Source: Patiria miniata
Taxonomy: Eukaryota > Echinodermata > Asteroidea > Valvatida > Asterinidae
NCBI RefSeq assembly: GCF_015706575.1
Contig: NW_024037067.1
Location: forward strand, 2,463,371-2,527,370
Direction of reading: 5' to 3'
Length of the DNA: 64,000 bases
A program made the translations under genes and the position numbers. Below, piece after piece: positions 1 to 14,876 of the stretch (its first letter is position 1; each line of letters begins with the position of its first letter). The notes beneath the pieces were generated by a model. It did not search any database. It was not told the origin of the DNA and saw only the letters and a program-made list of their open reading frames with translations.

Positions 1-176
1 TTGCCCAAAAACTTCTGCTCCCGGTTAAACCCTACCCATGCCCTACCTAGCATATTGGTGTTTTTTTTTGGGGGGGGAGGGGCATGAGGAAAAAACACAG
101 TGAAAATCATCATAAAGTTTTACCCTGTAACAGTACACACCTCCGTATGATTGTACACAAACAAATTGAGAAAAAC

Positions 177-379
177 GTTGCAACCTGACGCCACTTCCGT
201 GATTGTGTACAAAGTCTAGTAGTAGTATGAAGAGCCAAGAATTCTTTTTAAGTATTTCCTAACAAAATTGGAAATATTTCTTGGTCCCAGATTCATGTCA
301 AGATTATCAATCATCATTTTTACAATGAATGACCTTCATTGAGATGATATATGAAGAAAAAGTGGCGTCAGGTTGCAAC
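177..379. mobile_element. Small MITE with 20-bp inverted ends
   Basis: The ends are perfect 20-bp inverted repeats: GTTGCAACCTGACGCCACTT at 177-196 and its complement at 360-379. The 203-bp body has no coding potential, so this is a non-autonomous DNA element. The same terminus, with matching adjoining bases, recurs at about 52,978-53,014, which shows a dispersed family. A target duplication is not clear and the superfamily is unassigned. Confidence 0.7.
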
Positions 380-1340
380 ATTGAAAATCAAATCTCACCA
401 AAAAGGGCCAAAAAAATCCCAAAATTCCTACCTACCTATCCTATTTTGTACAACAAACATGACAAAAATTATGTATACATCATGATAATGTATGTGTGTC
501 ATGTGTGCAAAGGCCCACATTATCAACCTGCCTGTTCATGGAGGCCCACATAAATAACATTGTTTTATACACAATTTGACAAGAACCGACCATGCAGGCC
601 CACCAACTCACCGTGCAATGGTACACTCACTCACCATGCCGCACCCACAGTTAGTACCTTCACCGTACCGGTACGTGACTGAGTCAACCACCATTGATCG
701 TGTACGGTCAGCATGTATCGTCAAACCCCCTAAAGTTACGCGGTCCTTTTTCTACGCACTCACCTTCAATTTGTGTGTAAAGTTAGCGTGCGTATGCAAG
801 CGTTACCTGCGTAGATAATGGAGGGTCGAGGATACGTACATGCTTTGTTGTATTTTCCACTGAAAAAAATTTTGGCGTGAAAATTATTCCAATATTCAGA
901 CACTCCGTTTCCAAAATCTGCAAAAGGAGCCGAGTTCCCACAAATAGTGTAGCAAGATGGAGTCCAAGTCTATCAATTGTGACGTACCCAAAGTTCCGAA
1001 TAATTTGTTTTCGTGAACTATGACCTATGAATAGTTGTGTTAAAGTATTTAAGGTGTTTACGTGATCTCGCTGTTGAGATTCAGTCATAAAAAGACTGAT
1101 AAAAAAATAATTTTGCAGTTTTCGACCAAAAAAAACATGGTTGCAAGCATTTTTTTATACACACACATTCCTTATACAAACAAAAGAAAAAATTGTTTCA
1201 TGCTTTCTCTGGTTTTAGGATCTCGATGTAAACATGACCCTTGCTCTTGTATGAAACCGCGGGAAATTCCAATTGCTTAATGAGGTCGAAAATATTGGCG
1301 CATGCGCACAAACTAGGTGGGTCCCATGGACATACTTGTC
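380..1340. other. Actin 5' intron, no feature recognised
   Basis: No convincing coding region, RNA gene or structured repeat is seen. Short open frames here lack codon structure and family resemblance. It lies upstream of the first visible actin exon and is most simply intron. Confidence 0.4.
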
Positions 1341-1342
1341 AA

Positions 1343-3135
1343 TAATCCGAAGGTTCGATAGTCCGAAGGGCCCATTAGTCCGAAAATAGAATACGGTTAA
1401 TTAATCCGAAGATTCGATGGTCCGAATAGACGATAGGGTTAGATAGTCCGAATCGACAATAAGGTTTGATAGTCTGAATTGAGAATAAGGTTTGATAGTC
1501 CGAATGGGCAATACGGTTCGTCAGTATGACACTTCGGACTATCGGACCTCACTGTTGATTCGGACTATCGGACCTTATTGTCGATTTGGACTATCGGACA
1601 TTATTGTCGATTCGGACTATTAGACCTTACTGTCGATTCGGACCATCGGACCATAGAGTCTTTTCTGACTATCGAACCTTATTGTCAATTCGGACTATTG
1701 AACCTTCGGACTATTGAACCTTATTTTCGTTTCGGACTATTGAACCTTTGGACTGATTAACCTTATTCTCAACCTCGTCCCCAGGGTGTCGAGCAGTACG
1801 CGCCCACCACTACCTGCTCTCTCACCCTGGTATTGGATCATTTGCATGTGCATGATTTTTGCACACGTATGCAAATGAGGAACAGTCTGGTGCCTGGATA
1901 TGCGTTACACATTAGCGTTTGTTTTTGTATGCGGTGTCTGGGGTAAAAACAGAGTCAATTCGTAGCAGCGCGAGGACGGCGTGAGTTACGAAAACACGAT
2001 TTTTGAAATCAAACTGTTACGATCTTATCCAGACAACATGTAGTATCATATTAAGGGAATAAATGTGTGCTCCGGAGGTTTTTATCACTCTGTTTAATAC
2101 CGCTTAGAGTCTGGGTGCTGATAATTACCCGAGCCGGAGGCGAGGGTAATTATCAGCACCCAGACTCTAAGCGGTATTAAACAGAGTGATAAATACCGAC
2201 CGAGCACATATTTATTCCCATTCATAAATACCTTATTCGTAAAAAAATATCAAATAATTTGCGCAAAAAATCCTGATTTTGTTCAACATGTTCACTTCAT
2301 GCTTTTTGAAACATCCCTCTAGCAAAATAATGGAGTGTTCAGCTGGCGAGTAAGATGTAAACAACCCTTTTATGGAGATTGACGCGCGCGTAACATGTTC
2401 TGCGCGATGTCACGCAGAATGCACCTGGGGCGTTGCGTTTTGAATTTAGAACTATAAAATTCTGACTCGCTTGTAGTGTTGCACATGCCTACGTGAGGAT
2501 TGTGAACGTTCAACCAATGAAACGGTAAGAGGCACTGGATATTTAGGAGTCCATATTTTATTGTGACACTGGAAAAGTGTTTAAGACCAGCTAGCCATGT
2601 CTTTATCATCCGTTTAAGACCGGCCACGTGACGGGCTCTCGACGAATAGGAATAGCTAAACTGTCTGAGGTATTTATGAATTCATATTAATATGAGCAAA
2701 TTGGAAAGGAAATTAGTATTTTCAAGAAGGCGTGGACGAATGATCGCGAAAACACGTACTGCACGTTTTGAATAATAGCACCAAGTACACGATAAAAATC
2801 CATTACTAGCCAATGGCGGTATCCAATCAGGATACAGGAAGAAAGTTTCCTATCCAGGGTTTACTATTGGAAACGCGGTTGGAAATAAAGTAAGCACTGG
2901 GGATGAGGTTGCCTTATTCTAAATTCGGACTATCGAACCTTCGGATAAATGAACCTTTGGACTAATGAACCTTCAGATTAATGAGCCTTCGGACTATTGC
3001 ATCAAATGTTCGGATTAACAAACCTTATTTCATTTTCAGACTAACGAACCCCCTCTTATAGAAATTTTGTGCATTCGGACTATTGAACCTTTGGACTAAA
3101 GAACCTTCGGACTATTGGACCTTCGGACTATTGGG
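1343..3135. repeat. TCCGAA/TTCGGA foldback repeat clusters
   Basis: Short degenerate units built on AGTCCGAA run forward from about 1,343 to 1,520, then in inverted form (TTCGGACTAT) from about 1,525 to 1,765, giving a large imperfect palindrome. A second inverted-orientation cluster lies at about 2,926-3,135. Clusters of opposite orientation at the two outer edges look like the long repetitive ends of one foldback DNA element, with 1,766-2,925 as its interior, itself carrying a 629-bp insertion. There is no ORF with family resemblance. Confidence 0.6.
2054..2682 (+). mobile_element. 629-bp hairpin-ended repeat, copy 1
   Basis: The left end is a near-perfect hairpin with arms of about 76 bp (2,055-2,130 and 2,144-2,219) around a 13-bp loop. 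The element is flanked by a 7-bp direct repeat CATATTA (2,047-2,053 and 2,683-2,689), a likely target-site duplication. A second, inverted copy lies at about 14,877-15,653 and a fragment at about 20,612-20,790. No protein is encoded, so it is a non-autonomous mobile element of unassigned class. Confidence 0.7.
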
Positions 3136-4630
<1,495 letters not shown>

Positions 4631-5181
4631 TAAGTCATTGTTCTGTATGTTGAAAACAAAGATCCCAGTCCTTGATAGATATCATGTTGAGATACATTTT
4701 GGTAGGGTCTGTCGATTTATCAATATACAGCTAAAGGTGAAAGAACCTACATTTGTGTAGACTCTTGCGTGGATCACGCAGAGCTAAAAATTATTATTAT
4801 TTTTTCATTACGCGCGTGTGTCGCGATATCACGTGTGCAACGCACGTATCCCACTGCATGAGAAAGCATACATTGTATGCACACGCTTGGTACTTGATAC
4901 TTGATTCAAGATATGGATTTGTACATTACTAACACATTGTCGTAAAAGTTGGTATCTAAAAAGGTCTATGCAAAACCCCCTACATACCCCCTGTGTAGAA
5001 AATATCAGACGGTTATTTATTACTCCCCATCACGCTCAATAAACCGCTAAAACTGATAAATCGAGAATGTGTTGAGAAATACAGGCATTTTTTGGCAAAA
5101 AATATGTTTTGCCCCCCTCTAGAAAAAATCCTGGCGACGCCCATGCTACAAGCATGGTTTAACGATCACATGTACAATTTA

Positions 5182-7056
5182 CCGTAATTTCCTGCGGATA
5201 AGGCGCGCGGCGGATAAGGCGCAGGTCCCTAAAATCACCCCCCCAAAAAATTCAAACGCCAACAGATAAGGCGCACCGCCGCATAAGACGCATGTTTAAC
5301 CGCACACAGAAGAACACCAGGCGTCACCCGGTGTCGGTACATCGCCACAAAGGGGCCATTGTGTTGCCTTCGAACGATCACACTATTCGGAGGATGAATT
5401 AAACCGTAACCACATTGGCTGGTCACATGTAGAGCCATGAAGAAAAGACCAATGTACATGTAAATTGATAACGACCTTCATCCATTCAGCCAACGCGCGC
5501 TGTGCATGCTTGCTTGCGGTTTCCGATCCTGGCCTTCCTTGGCCTTTTGTTAATGCAGTGCGGCCCAATCAGCGGCCAGAAACGATGGTCCACGCGCTGT
5601 CTGAAGATATTGCAACACACACGCTGGATCAGATTCCTAGACTTGCCCAGTCCCTCTGAGCCAGATGTTGCGCCCTCTACCGGTGACTAATACAAAAACT
5701 AGCGTCGCCTATGTATATACCATACGAAAATAATCCCGTCACACCGGGGGAGACGTAACAAAAATGTTTTATTATATATTTTTTAAAGATTGTTGTAATG
5801 TTTTTTTTGTATTTAAAGTTCTTTTCCTTTATTTCAAACCTATAATTTGTTAATCACGTTCATAAGATATTTGTTTAATACATCGCTTCTCTTAGTGTTA
5901 GTTTTGTTTTCAAGATCATTAAACTTATTTGATATCTTACTAATAAAATAAACGAAACAGACACATGAACCATCTCTTTTCTCGTTTGGTCGTCCTGATA
6001 AGGACGGTTTGTTTTGTTGGACTCTTCAAAGTTTATTTGAAGCTATATGTCAGCGGAGTATATGCTATAAGCTATATGTCAGCGATGTATACATCGCGGA
6101 GGAAGAGACAGCCGATCGTCGGGCAACAGACCTCGACGACGAGTTGCTGGCTATGTTTCATAGCGACAGCGAGGATGACGACTTTGACGGCTTTCCAGAC
6201 GTCTAGACAAACAAGAAAAACCAACTGGCTCTTTTCAGAGCCACCACATCATCAAAAAAGAGATTGATATCGTGCTGTCTGAATAAAGTAACAAATAAAA
6301 AGTTCAAAGGGTCAAAAAAGGTTTCCCAAATCATAAGAAAAGTCCCAACAAATCCAGAAACATAAGTCTTATCATAATATTATCCTAAATATAAAAATTT
6401 CTTAAAACAAAACTCCTATTACCATATTTAAAATAAAAACCTGACCTACTATTATAATAAGATAATACAAATTCCCATAATACTTTTTAAAACAAACGTC
6501 TAAAAAGAGGCAATTAATAAATGAACGATTTGAACGTTTAATGAAACAAACGAAAGTGCAACAAATAAACATTAGTACTTCATATTATCCTAAGTCTAAA
6601 GCAGACTTCGAAGATATCCTGTACAATAAACACCCTCAATGTTCACACAATAGAACTTGAGTGAATGCGATTTCCAAACGTTTAAGTAATTCTGATTGCA
6701 GCATTTTCGGAATGAAAAAACGGCCACAAAGAAAAACGTTTGTATGACGGCATTGTTGGAACGAAAGCACGATCACTAAGGGGGATCAACGCATTGCGGC
6801 ATTGTTGGAATGAAAGCACGATCATGGGGGATCAACACATCGCGGCATTGTTGGAATGAAAATACGGTCACAATGTCTGGAGAGTTGAGCCTTGGTTGAC
6901 CGCATTATTGATTGCGGCATTGAAAGAATTCTTCACACAAAGACTGTCACTTTGAACTCAAGCGACACCAGATAAGGCACCTGTAGATAAGGCGCAGCGA
7001 TGTTTTTGTGGTCTAGAAAGTCAGATAAGACGCGTCTTATCCGCAGGAAATTACGG
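5182..7056. mobile_element. Pogo/Tigger-like DNA transposon, internally deleted
   Basis: Inverted ends starting CCGTAATTTCCTGCGGATAA at 5,182 match their complement ending at 7,056, and both are flanked by TA (5,180-5,181 and 7,057-7,058), the Tc1/mariner duplication. Further GATAAGGCGC motifs repeat just inside both ends. Length (1.9 kb), TA target and end sequence fit the pogo/Tigger/jerky group. A complete transposase is absent; only an acidic tail-like frame remains (6,009-6,206), along with a 60-bp-type repeat around GCGGCATTGTTGGAATGAAA at 6,700-6,890. Confidence 0.75.
6009..6206 (+). pseudogene. Remnant of pogo-like transposase C-terminus
   Basis: The frame ends in an acidic stretch (DDELLAMFHSDSEDDDFDGF) a few residues before its stop at 6,204-6,206. 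Acidic Asp/Glu/Ser tails of this type close many pogo/Tigger/jerky transposases, and the location inside a TA-flanked pogo-like element supports this. The helix-turn-helix and DDE catalytic core are missing. Only the last 30 or so residues look transposase-derived; the upstream part of the frame has no resemblance. This is an inactive fragment. Confidence 0.45.
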
Positions 7057-7058
7057 TA

Positions 7059-7759
7059 CATGATATCAGTTATGATCATTACAAGGTCCAGGTAAGCATG
7101 GTTGAATAATCATATTACAACTTGCATACTATATGCAGTTGGGCAATTCCACACTAATGCGCCCAAAAGTGTGACATTTGAGAAGACCTTTAAGTTTTGA
7201 TGATAAAACTGCAGTCTTGGTCTCTCAATTTTTGCTGTAAACATTGCAAGCTTTGAACAAATGTCCTTACCTGCAAATGATATAACTGGCTTTGTATTTT
7301 AGAAAATATAGTGGATGTTGTTTTAAAAAGTGTTACGATACATGTACGTAACGAAGGACAGACATTTTAGATAAAGTCACAAAGTAAGCATGAAGCTTAC
7401 TTTGTAAGATGTACCCTAGAGGAATGCTTATCAGTCAAAACCTAGAAAACTCAGAGTCAGTGCGAAGAATTATTTGATATTTTATAATCAGGATTTATAC
7501 GTACCGGTACAAACAGACTGGACATTTGTCACAAAATGTCTGTCCCTGTTCGTACGTAACCCTACTCACATCATAAATTTGAAGCCAGTGTGAAAACTGT
7601 TATATTTTTGCTTGATAACAATGTAAAGTGGCCTATGTCACTGGAAGTGCCTATTAGAAACTTAATTTGTCCTAAGCACCCTTTTCCTAGCAGTGTGTCT
7701 GTCCACGTTACATACGTATCACACAGAAAAGATGCCTGTTATTTTCTTTAATATCGGGT
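7059..7759. other. Intronic DNA, nothing recognised
   Basis: No coding or repeat structure stands out. It includes short near-palindromes around GTACGTAACG, with no clear element boundary. Confidence 0.35.
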
Positions 7760-7769
7760 AGATCCCATC

Positions 7770-8256
7770 CATACATAAGCGCAATCGCTTCTCACAGTTC
7801 CCAAGGGACTACGGATATCCATACAATTAGAAGTGCAATCGCTTCTCCCAACAATTTAGAAGTGTAGTCGCTTCTCCCAACAATTAGAAGCGCAATCGTT
7901 TCTCACAAGTCCCCATGGACTAATAGGATATCCCTAACATTAGAAGTGCAATCGCTTCTCACAAGTCCCAAGGGACTACAGATATCCCTACAATTGGAAG
8001 CGCAATTGCTTCTCACAACAATTAGAACACCCTCGCTTTTTACAAGCTGATAAACGCTGTGAATAATTTACTTATCTGCAGCACAAGAGCCCATGGAGGG
8101 AGAGTGGCTTAGATCAATCATTACAATGATAATGGACGTGGCCCAGCACCCCGGCGATAGTCGCTTGTCCGTTTGTGCTGACCCTACCACTCATAATTTG
8201 ACAAATAGACAATGGGCTCTTGTGCTGCAGATAAGTAAATTATTCACAGCGCTTCC
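7770..8256. repeat. Minisatellite plus 39-bp perfect hairpin element
   Basis: From about 7,770 to 8,040, units built on the near-palindrome AGAAGTGCAATCGCTTCT and CCCAAGGGACTA repeat several times with drift. They abut a hairpin whose arms are perfect over 39 bp (8,055-8,093 and 8,213-8,251), separated by about 120 bp. This resembles a foldback MITE with an internal tandem array. A 62-residue open frame crossing the loop has no family resemblance. Confidence 0.6.
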
Positions 8257-8316
8257 AAACCATCCAAACAACCTGACAACCACTAATTTTTTTAAATTTT
8301 TTTTTTTGTGGGCCTG

Positions 8317-11300
8317 CCCAGCTAACACATTCACGTTGTAACAACGTTGCAAAAAGGTCACGTTTTCGTGGCGGCAACGTTCAGAAAATTACGTTGCGGC
8401 AACGTAAAAATGTTGACTCGCGTGCACGTTGCCACAACGCTATTACACAACGTTTAAAAGACGTTATAAAAACGTCAATGAAACATTTATTACAACGTTT
8501 TCAGTACACGATCCTGCAACCCTCCAGCAACGTAATTGTCACCTTTATACAACGTCTTGGCACGTAAATGCAACATGATTACGACATGATTACCACCATG
8601 ACGGAACGTTACTGCAACTTAATGGCCACTTAAAATGAACATTTATACAACCTTGTGGGGACATGATTACACCATGATTGGCACGTTACTGCAACTTTTA
8701 TTGGGACGTTCCTGCAACCTTATAGGCACGTCACGACAACTCTTTTGCCACGTTAATGCAACTTGTTGGACATAACTACAACCTGATAGGCACGTTTCTG
8801 CAACCTTTATGGGGACGTTCCTACAACCTTATGGGCACGTCAGGGCAACTTTTTGGCCACGTTAATGCAGCTTGTAGGACACATTATTGCAACTTCATGG
8901 CCACGATGTGGGGACGTTTCTACAACCTTAATTGTTAGCACGTCAATGGCTCATTACAGACGTTACTGCAACTAAGTCAACACGTTCCGGTAACTTTGTG
9001 GGCACCTCACAACTTTTCAAAAACGTTCACGCAACTTATTAGATACATCACTGCAACTTTGTGGGGACCTTGTAGCAACATTGTTCCTGGCACGGTTTAT
9101 TAACTAAACTAATCGTGTAACGACGATATACCTGTCTGCAAACAATAAACAAAACAAAAATTAACCATCAGACTTACTGTTTCTACATTTATTACAAAGA
9201 ATGTATCCGGTGAATGCATGGAAGCAAACCTTCGTCAATCATTATTATTACAAAGCTAGTATAAATCTGATATAACAGTACAATGTCGCTTTCAGTTCGC
9301 CTATTTAAAAATAACACATTAAAGCCTCTTGATTCAGTTAGAAAACCAATGATCTAGTTTTGTGTGTGTTTTTGCTGGGAAGCAGGAACAGTAAAACAGA
9401 TTGCCCGCCAACGGCATTATTTTGTCAGTTTCCCTTCAAAACGATAGAGTGTCAGATTTTGTGCATATAATTATACATGTATTCATCTTCAGCAAGGATG
9501 GGCACAAGTCTATTTATTTATATGCATATATTAACCTTTAGCAAGGATTTAAATGTCCTGAAATTGCTAAGCTGGGCAGGCGTACATCTCCGGGTGACTA
9601 CCAGTTATGCTATAAGTAACTTTAACGTAAAATATTATTCTTCAGGCAACGTGGGACTGAGTTTTCTGACAACATATTTTATGTTTTCTGTTATTTTTGA
9701 GTTTCATCCCGAAAACACAATTGGTTTTTAAACATTGCTATCTTAGTAATTCAAAAGTTACACAATTTGAACGAACTTTGTCAACAAAAATATCAGGACG
9801 TTTTTACTATTGGCAAGTAAGTTTATATAATTTAACTGTTTGCGTTCACATTCGAGTCAATCCCATATCCGTTTAGAATCGATTATACAATGAAAAGGGA
9901 CATCATGAACCAGTCTACTTGCATAGTGGATCTGCGCGGCCTAAAATGATAAAACCTCCTATTTTTCCCCAATATACAATGCTCCCTCCAAAAAAAAAAG
10001 AGCTAACAATACTTTCTTCATTACCATTAATTAGTCATTGGGACTTCACCTTATATTTCTTTGGTTCTCATTTTTTAATCGACCCTATTTTGGGATATGT
10101 TTTTCCGCCGACAATTTCCAAAACCCCATTCACAGACAATTTTTTTCCAAATAAAAAAACAAAGAATATTGCATTCGAGCAACTAGCTCTGTGTTATTCT
10201 GAAATGTTATTTAAATTGAATATCATATTTTTTTCTCGACTTGAAAATTACGGCTTACGGAAATCAGAGGAAGAAAGACAGATGAGAGAATTTTGCCTCT
10301 CATTATAATATTGCTGCCACTACAACTAAATTGTTAATGAGATGCTTCGTCCAGACATTACTGTAAGTCGTCTATAATTGGCCAAAATGGGTTTTTTAAA
10401 AATTGTATTCAGTGATATAAAATCATGATAAACTTATTGCATCATTTAGTTTACCATCTTTACGAGTGCAACTTTAGTTCAGATTGTTATTGCTTTTTGA
10501 CTGACCGACTAGGCTTCATATAAGGGCAAATAAAAATAATTATGAGAACCACGGAGATAAATAGGGAAGCCCTAATAGGCCTACAAGAAAACAAATTTTG
10601 AAGAGCACGAGCGATGCACTTATTTTCACGCAAAAGATGCAGTGTCGTTATTCATCATCTTCAGGGTTTGCAGGGTCGACAGGGTCGGCGGGCTGAACAG
10701 CGTTGGCAGGGTTGGCAGGATTCTGCACACACACACAAAATAGAAACAAATAAATGTAAAGATTTGTCCAGATGGTGGACAGCCGATGATGACCAACCGA
10801 CTTATTTTTGGATTATCTGTCACTTCTTTTTGGATCATTATTGTGCATGAGAAGGTAAACAAAATGTACTGACATTTCATTTTTGTGTTCCGCAAGCGTA
10901 CTGCGATTAATGCTTCAAAGGCAATTCTGGTAAAGAGTACACCATCCGCAAACAACTTCCAGTGTACAAGTTTGTATATCTTGGATAGATATTACACTGT
11001 TGTCTTCAGCCATTAGTGTGAAGTCGACATTAAGATAACTTTGCCTTATATAAAAGAGTTGTTTTCTTACTCTGTAGGCCCAGGCCTACTTGTTAATTTT
11101 ACAGGCAACTTAAATACTGTTCACAGTAATTTGGTGTAATTAATATTACCCTGAATCTTGCCCTCCGGGCTTGTTAGTGGGGCAAACTTCCAGAATGAAG
11201 CTATGTCCTCCCCTCGCCTTGGCCTCTGCTACTCGACGAGTTGTCATGCAGGCCCCTAATAAATGATAGAAAACATGAATTTAATGCTATATCAAAATGT

Positions 11301-14098
11301 ACACGAGAAACTACCGACATTTTAAAAGGAAACAGCAATTCGTCTATTTCGACCAAGGTGTATTTTCAACACATTAAAAGTTAATTTCACCATCTTACAG
11401 AGATACATGTATAAAAAGGTCATGTATGTTGAATTACTTACAGCAACAACCTTGAAGAGATGTATGGGTTGGTCTTCAAAATAATTAGAAACTTCTTCCC
11501 TCGAAGACTGCTGAAGTTAAAAGTTAAAACATGCCACATCCAGCAGCCAGTGCACTCACGTATAGCAAACCTGTGTACTGCCTACCTGGAGAAAGTAACG
11601 ATGTTTGTTAAGGTTGAGTAATATGTAAAACTAATAAAGTTTGAACACAGTATCATGATGTCCCCGTGCTCTTCAACCCATATAATGTCTTATTTTTCAC
11701 ACACAAAAACTAGTCTACAAATGACCCTAGTTTTAGAAAAGGCTTTTATAGTTCGCGTATTTTTCATTGATCTTGTAACAGTGCTGACCTGGCCCTGAAC
11801 CCTACTCCATACACTTTGGTCAAACTCCCATAAATCACGCCAAACCCTGGGAGCTATACAGCCCGAAAGCCCGGATTGAAACTGTATACACTTGTTATGT
11901 ACGAGCCAACGAAAGCCAGATGACCGTTTATACGAGTACAGTCCTGGTACGTGAACTTTAGGCCTGACCCTTGGGACTGAAATGCTAATGCGCGTTGCTA
12001 TTAGTATTACAACCGTACACTGTCTTTGAGCGGGAATTTTATAACGGACTGTTTATGCTTAAATTTGCGCAAGTTTTAGTTAAGAGAAAATCAAATCAGA
12101 TCTATAAATTAAGAGATACCCCAGGTATACAATTTCACGGTTGTTGGCTCGGGTATCATGGGTATCTCAATACAATATTGTTACAGTTTGATTAATTCAT
12201 CAATTTGAAAAAAAATAAAAACATAAGCCTATACTATAGTACACAAATCAAAAGTCTTCTCGATATAATGTATACACTTCCAACATTTTGCCATTTGCTA
12301 AAACAATATCTGTTTTATCTAAAAATATAACTATCGAACAAATAACTTTCCAACCTAAAGTGTTGTTAAAAAGGTCTAACATGTCTCACATGAATTCGAG
12401 TAAATCTGATCCACATGAATATTATTTCCTTGGAATATTACCAAGATTTTATTATTAAATTTAAAACCAGATGACTTGAACGTTTCTTTCAGTGTATGAT
12501 CCTCCAAAACTGTTCGCATTGACGAGCCTCCAATCTCAATTGAGGCACATATTTTCACTCTTAATTAATCTACATTTATTCTGATCGAGTCTGAAGAACA
12601 TTTTCAACATTTATAAAAAAAACCCAAGATGATAGGCATAGGAAAATCTTCATTTTTTTACAGCGACTTTGTTCGAAAAGTTGTTTTACTTTAATTTGAT
12701 CCAATTTCTTCAGATTTTTAGACAATGTGTTCGACACAAGAATGAAGCCAAGATACAGAAAATGTCATTCCTACCTTCTAAGAAATGCTGTAGTGAAAAT
12801 AACTTGCTTCAGTGGTGACCATGGCTAATTCACATCAACTGAACGGCGAGTCGGCGACCATTATACTAGTGAGCTGCTGCTGCTAGATCGCTGACTCGAC
12901 TGAGCAGAGCGATTCAAATAAGCTATCACGCGGTCTGGACGTGGAATTTCTGCTGACGCGCATGCGCCATGGTAATATTTTCTTTGAGAACAGGAATCAT
13001 ATTTCAAGTTACGTTGGTGTGTGCAATAAATATATACATTGAGTATACAACAATGAATATGAGCGGGAAACAGTCACGCTTTGACCACGATCTCATCCAT
13101 CTTAGACCATTAGAAAAATATATGGAAACATTATATTCCTACTACGACAAAACACACATGATGATGCTCGAAATTTCATGAGTTACATTATTAATGCAAG
13201 GCGGCACCCAAATGTTAATTATTATCAAATAAAACATCATTAATTAAAACATTATGTTCACTTCACATTCAGTAAATCGTAATCACAATGTTTTTGTCAA
13301 TACCACAACAGCATGGATCATAACCCACAGCATAATTACAACTTAAATTCAGTGTCAAAACACCTTTATAAAACGTTACAGCAACGTGAGGTTCACAACA
13401 TAGCAGCAACGCTGTGAAAATACCAAACTGCAATGTCACGACAACATGATATTTACAACTTAACAACGACATTATGATGAGACTTTTATGCAACGTCATC
13501 ATAACGTCATGAACACAGCAACGTGGTGTACATATTTATCTACAACGTCATGACAACGTGAGATTGACAACATACCAACAACGTTGTAAAGTACCCACAT
13601 ACAATGTTACAACAACGTCATGATTATTACATCACAGCAACGTTTTGAAATACCAAACTACAACGTCGTGTCAATGTGATTTTCACAACTGAAAAAAAAA
13701 ACGTTATAAAATAACGTAGATGGAACGTTAACTCAACGTGATGATTATAACCTCACAGCAACGTTGTAAACATTCTAAATTACAACGTTCTCACAACGTA
13801 ACATTGACAACTTAAAAACAACATCATGAAAACACCTACATTCAACGTAACCACAACGTCATATTTATTACTTTATTACAACGATTGTGAAACGACCACC
13901 ATACAACGTCAATACAATGTCATATGATGACTTTCGTACAACGTTGTACAAATTACCGATATACAACATTTTTACAACCAACAATTATACAGTCAAACGT
14001 TGTGTCAACGTTGCTTGAATGTCATCGTGACACGTTACCAAATGACAACATTTTCACAACTTTGCACAACGTTGTGGCAACGTGATGTGTTAGCTGGG
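8317..14098. mobile_element. 5.8-kb DNA transposon with AACGTT-rich ends
   Basis: The outer ends are inverted: CCCAGCTAACACA at 8,317-8,329 and TGTGTTAGCTGGG ending at 14,098. Inside each end lies roughly 0.8 kb of degenerate sub-terminal repeats with CAACGTTGT cores (8,330-9,080 and 13,270-14,090). TG on both sides could be a 2-bp duplication, but this is weak. The interior holds a candidate spliced gene on the minus strand (10,648-12,822). A second copy lies head-to-head at 14,263. The superfamily is not recognised. Confidence 0.65.
10648..12822 (-). CDS. Candidate multi-exon transposon gene, unrecognised product
   Basis: Several exon-like blocks with plausible splice sites occur on the minus strand. 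Exon 1 is 12,822-12,775 (ATG to GAAG|GTAGG). Exon 2 is 12,559-12,442 and encodes RVKICASIEIGGSSMRTVLE, ending at TTG|GTAATA. An exon at 11,510-11,442 encodes QSSREEVSNYFEDQPIHLFK and ends at a GTAAGT donor. One at about 11,255-11,155 contains HSFILEVCPTNKPGGQDS. The terminal exon 10,722-10,648 follows a GTGTGTGCAG acceptor and encodes Pro/Asn/Asp-rich NPANPANAVQPADPVDPANP then EDDE and stop. Exons 1-2 are mirrored in the inverted copy. Exon 1 here carries a small indel giving an early stop, and the phase between the 11.44 and 11.25 kb blocks does not fit, so this copy is probably decayed. It is probably the element's transposase or accessory protein; no family is assigned. Confidence 0.4.
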
Positions 14099-14876
14099 TG
14101 GTTACCCGTTTGTCTCTGACTTTACTGTAACTGGAGACAATACTAAACCAACAAGATGCATGATCAACTAACTACTGTTTATCCACTAAACCCTTGAATA
14201 AACTCAATATCTTAACATAATAAGAATACACATTCCACAATACTTTGGATTTCGCACCACGTCCCAGCTAATACAACTTGCCACAACGTTGTGCAAAGTT
14301 GTGAAAATGTTGTCATTTGGTAACGTGTAATGATGACATTCAAGCAACGTTGCCACAACGTTGACTGTATAATTGTTGGTTGTAAAAATGTTGTATATCG
14401 GTAATTTGTACAACGTTGTACGAAAGTCATCATATGACATTGCATTGACGTTGTATGGTGGTCGTTTCACAAACGTTGTAATAAAGTAATAAATATGACG
14501 TTGTGGCTACGTTGTATTAGGTGTTTTCATGACGTTGTTTTTAAGTTGTCAATGTTACGTTGTCAGGACGTTGTAATTTAGAACGTTCACAACGTTGGTG
14601 TGAGGTTATAATCAATAATTTTGTTGAAATACATGTGTATCATGTTGTCGTAACATTGCAGTTTGGTATTTTCACACCGTTGCTGTTACGTTGTGAACCT
14701 CAGATTGCTGTAACGTTTTGTAAAGGTGTTTTGACAATTTAAGTTGCAATTATGTTGTGTAAAATCACATTGTAGTTACGATCCATGCTGTTATGGTATT
14801 GACAAAAACATTGTGATTACGATGTACTGAATGTATAGTGAACATAATCTTTTAATTAATGATGTTTTAATTGATA

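Noticed and set aside
9919-10308. 129-residue open frame inside the AACGTT transposon
   Set aside because: It is the longest in the area, but has biased Phe/Lys/Ile composition, no splice support and lies opposite the better-supported minus-strand exons.
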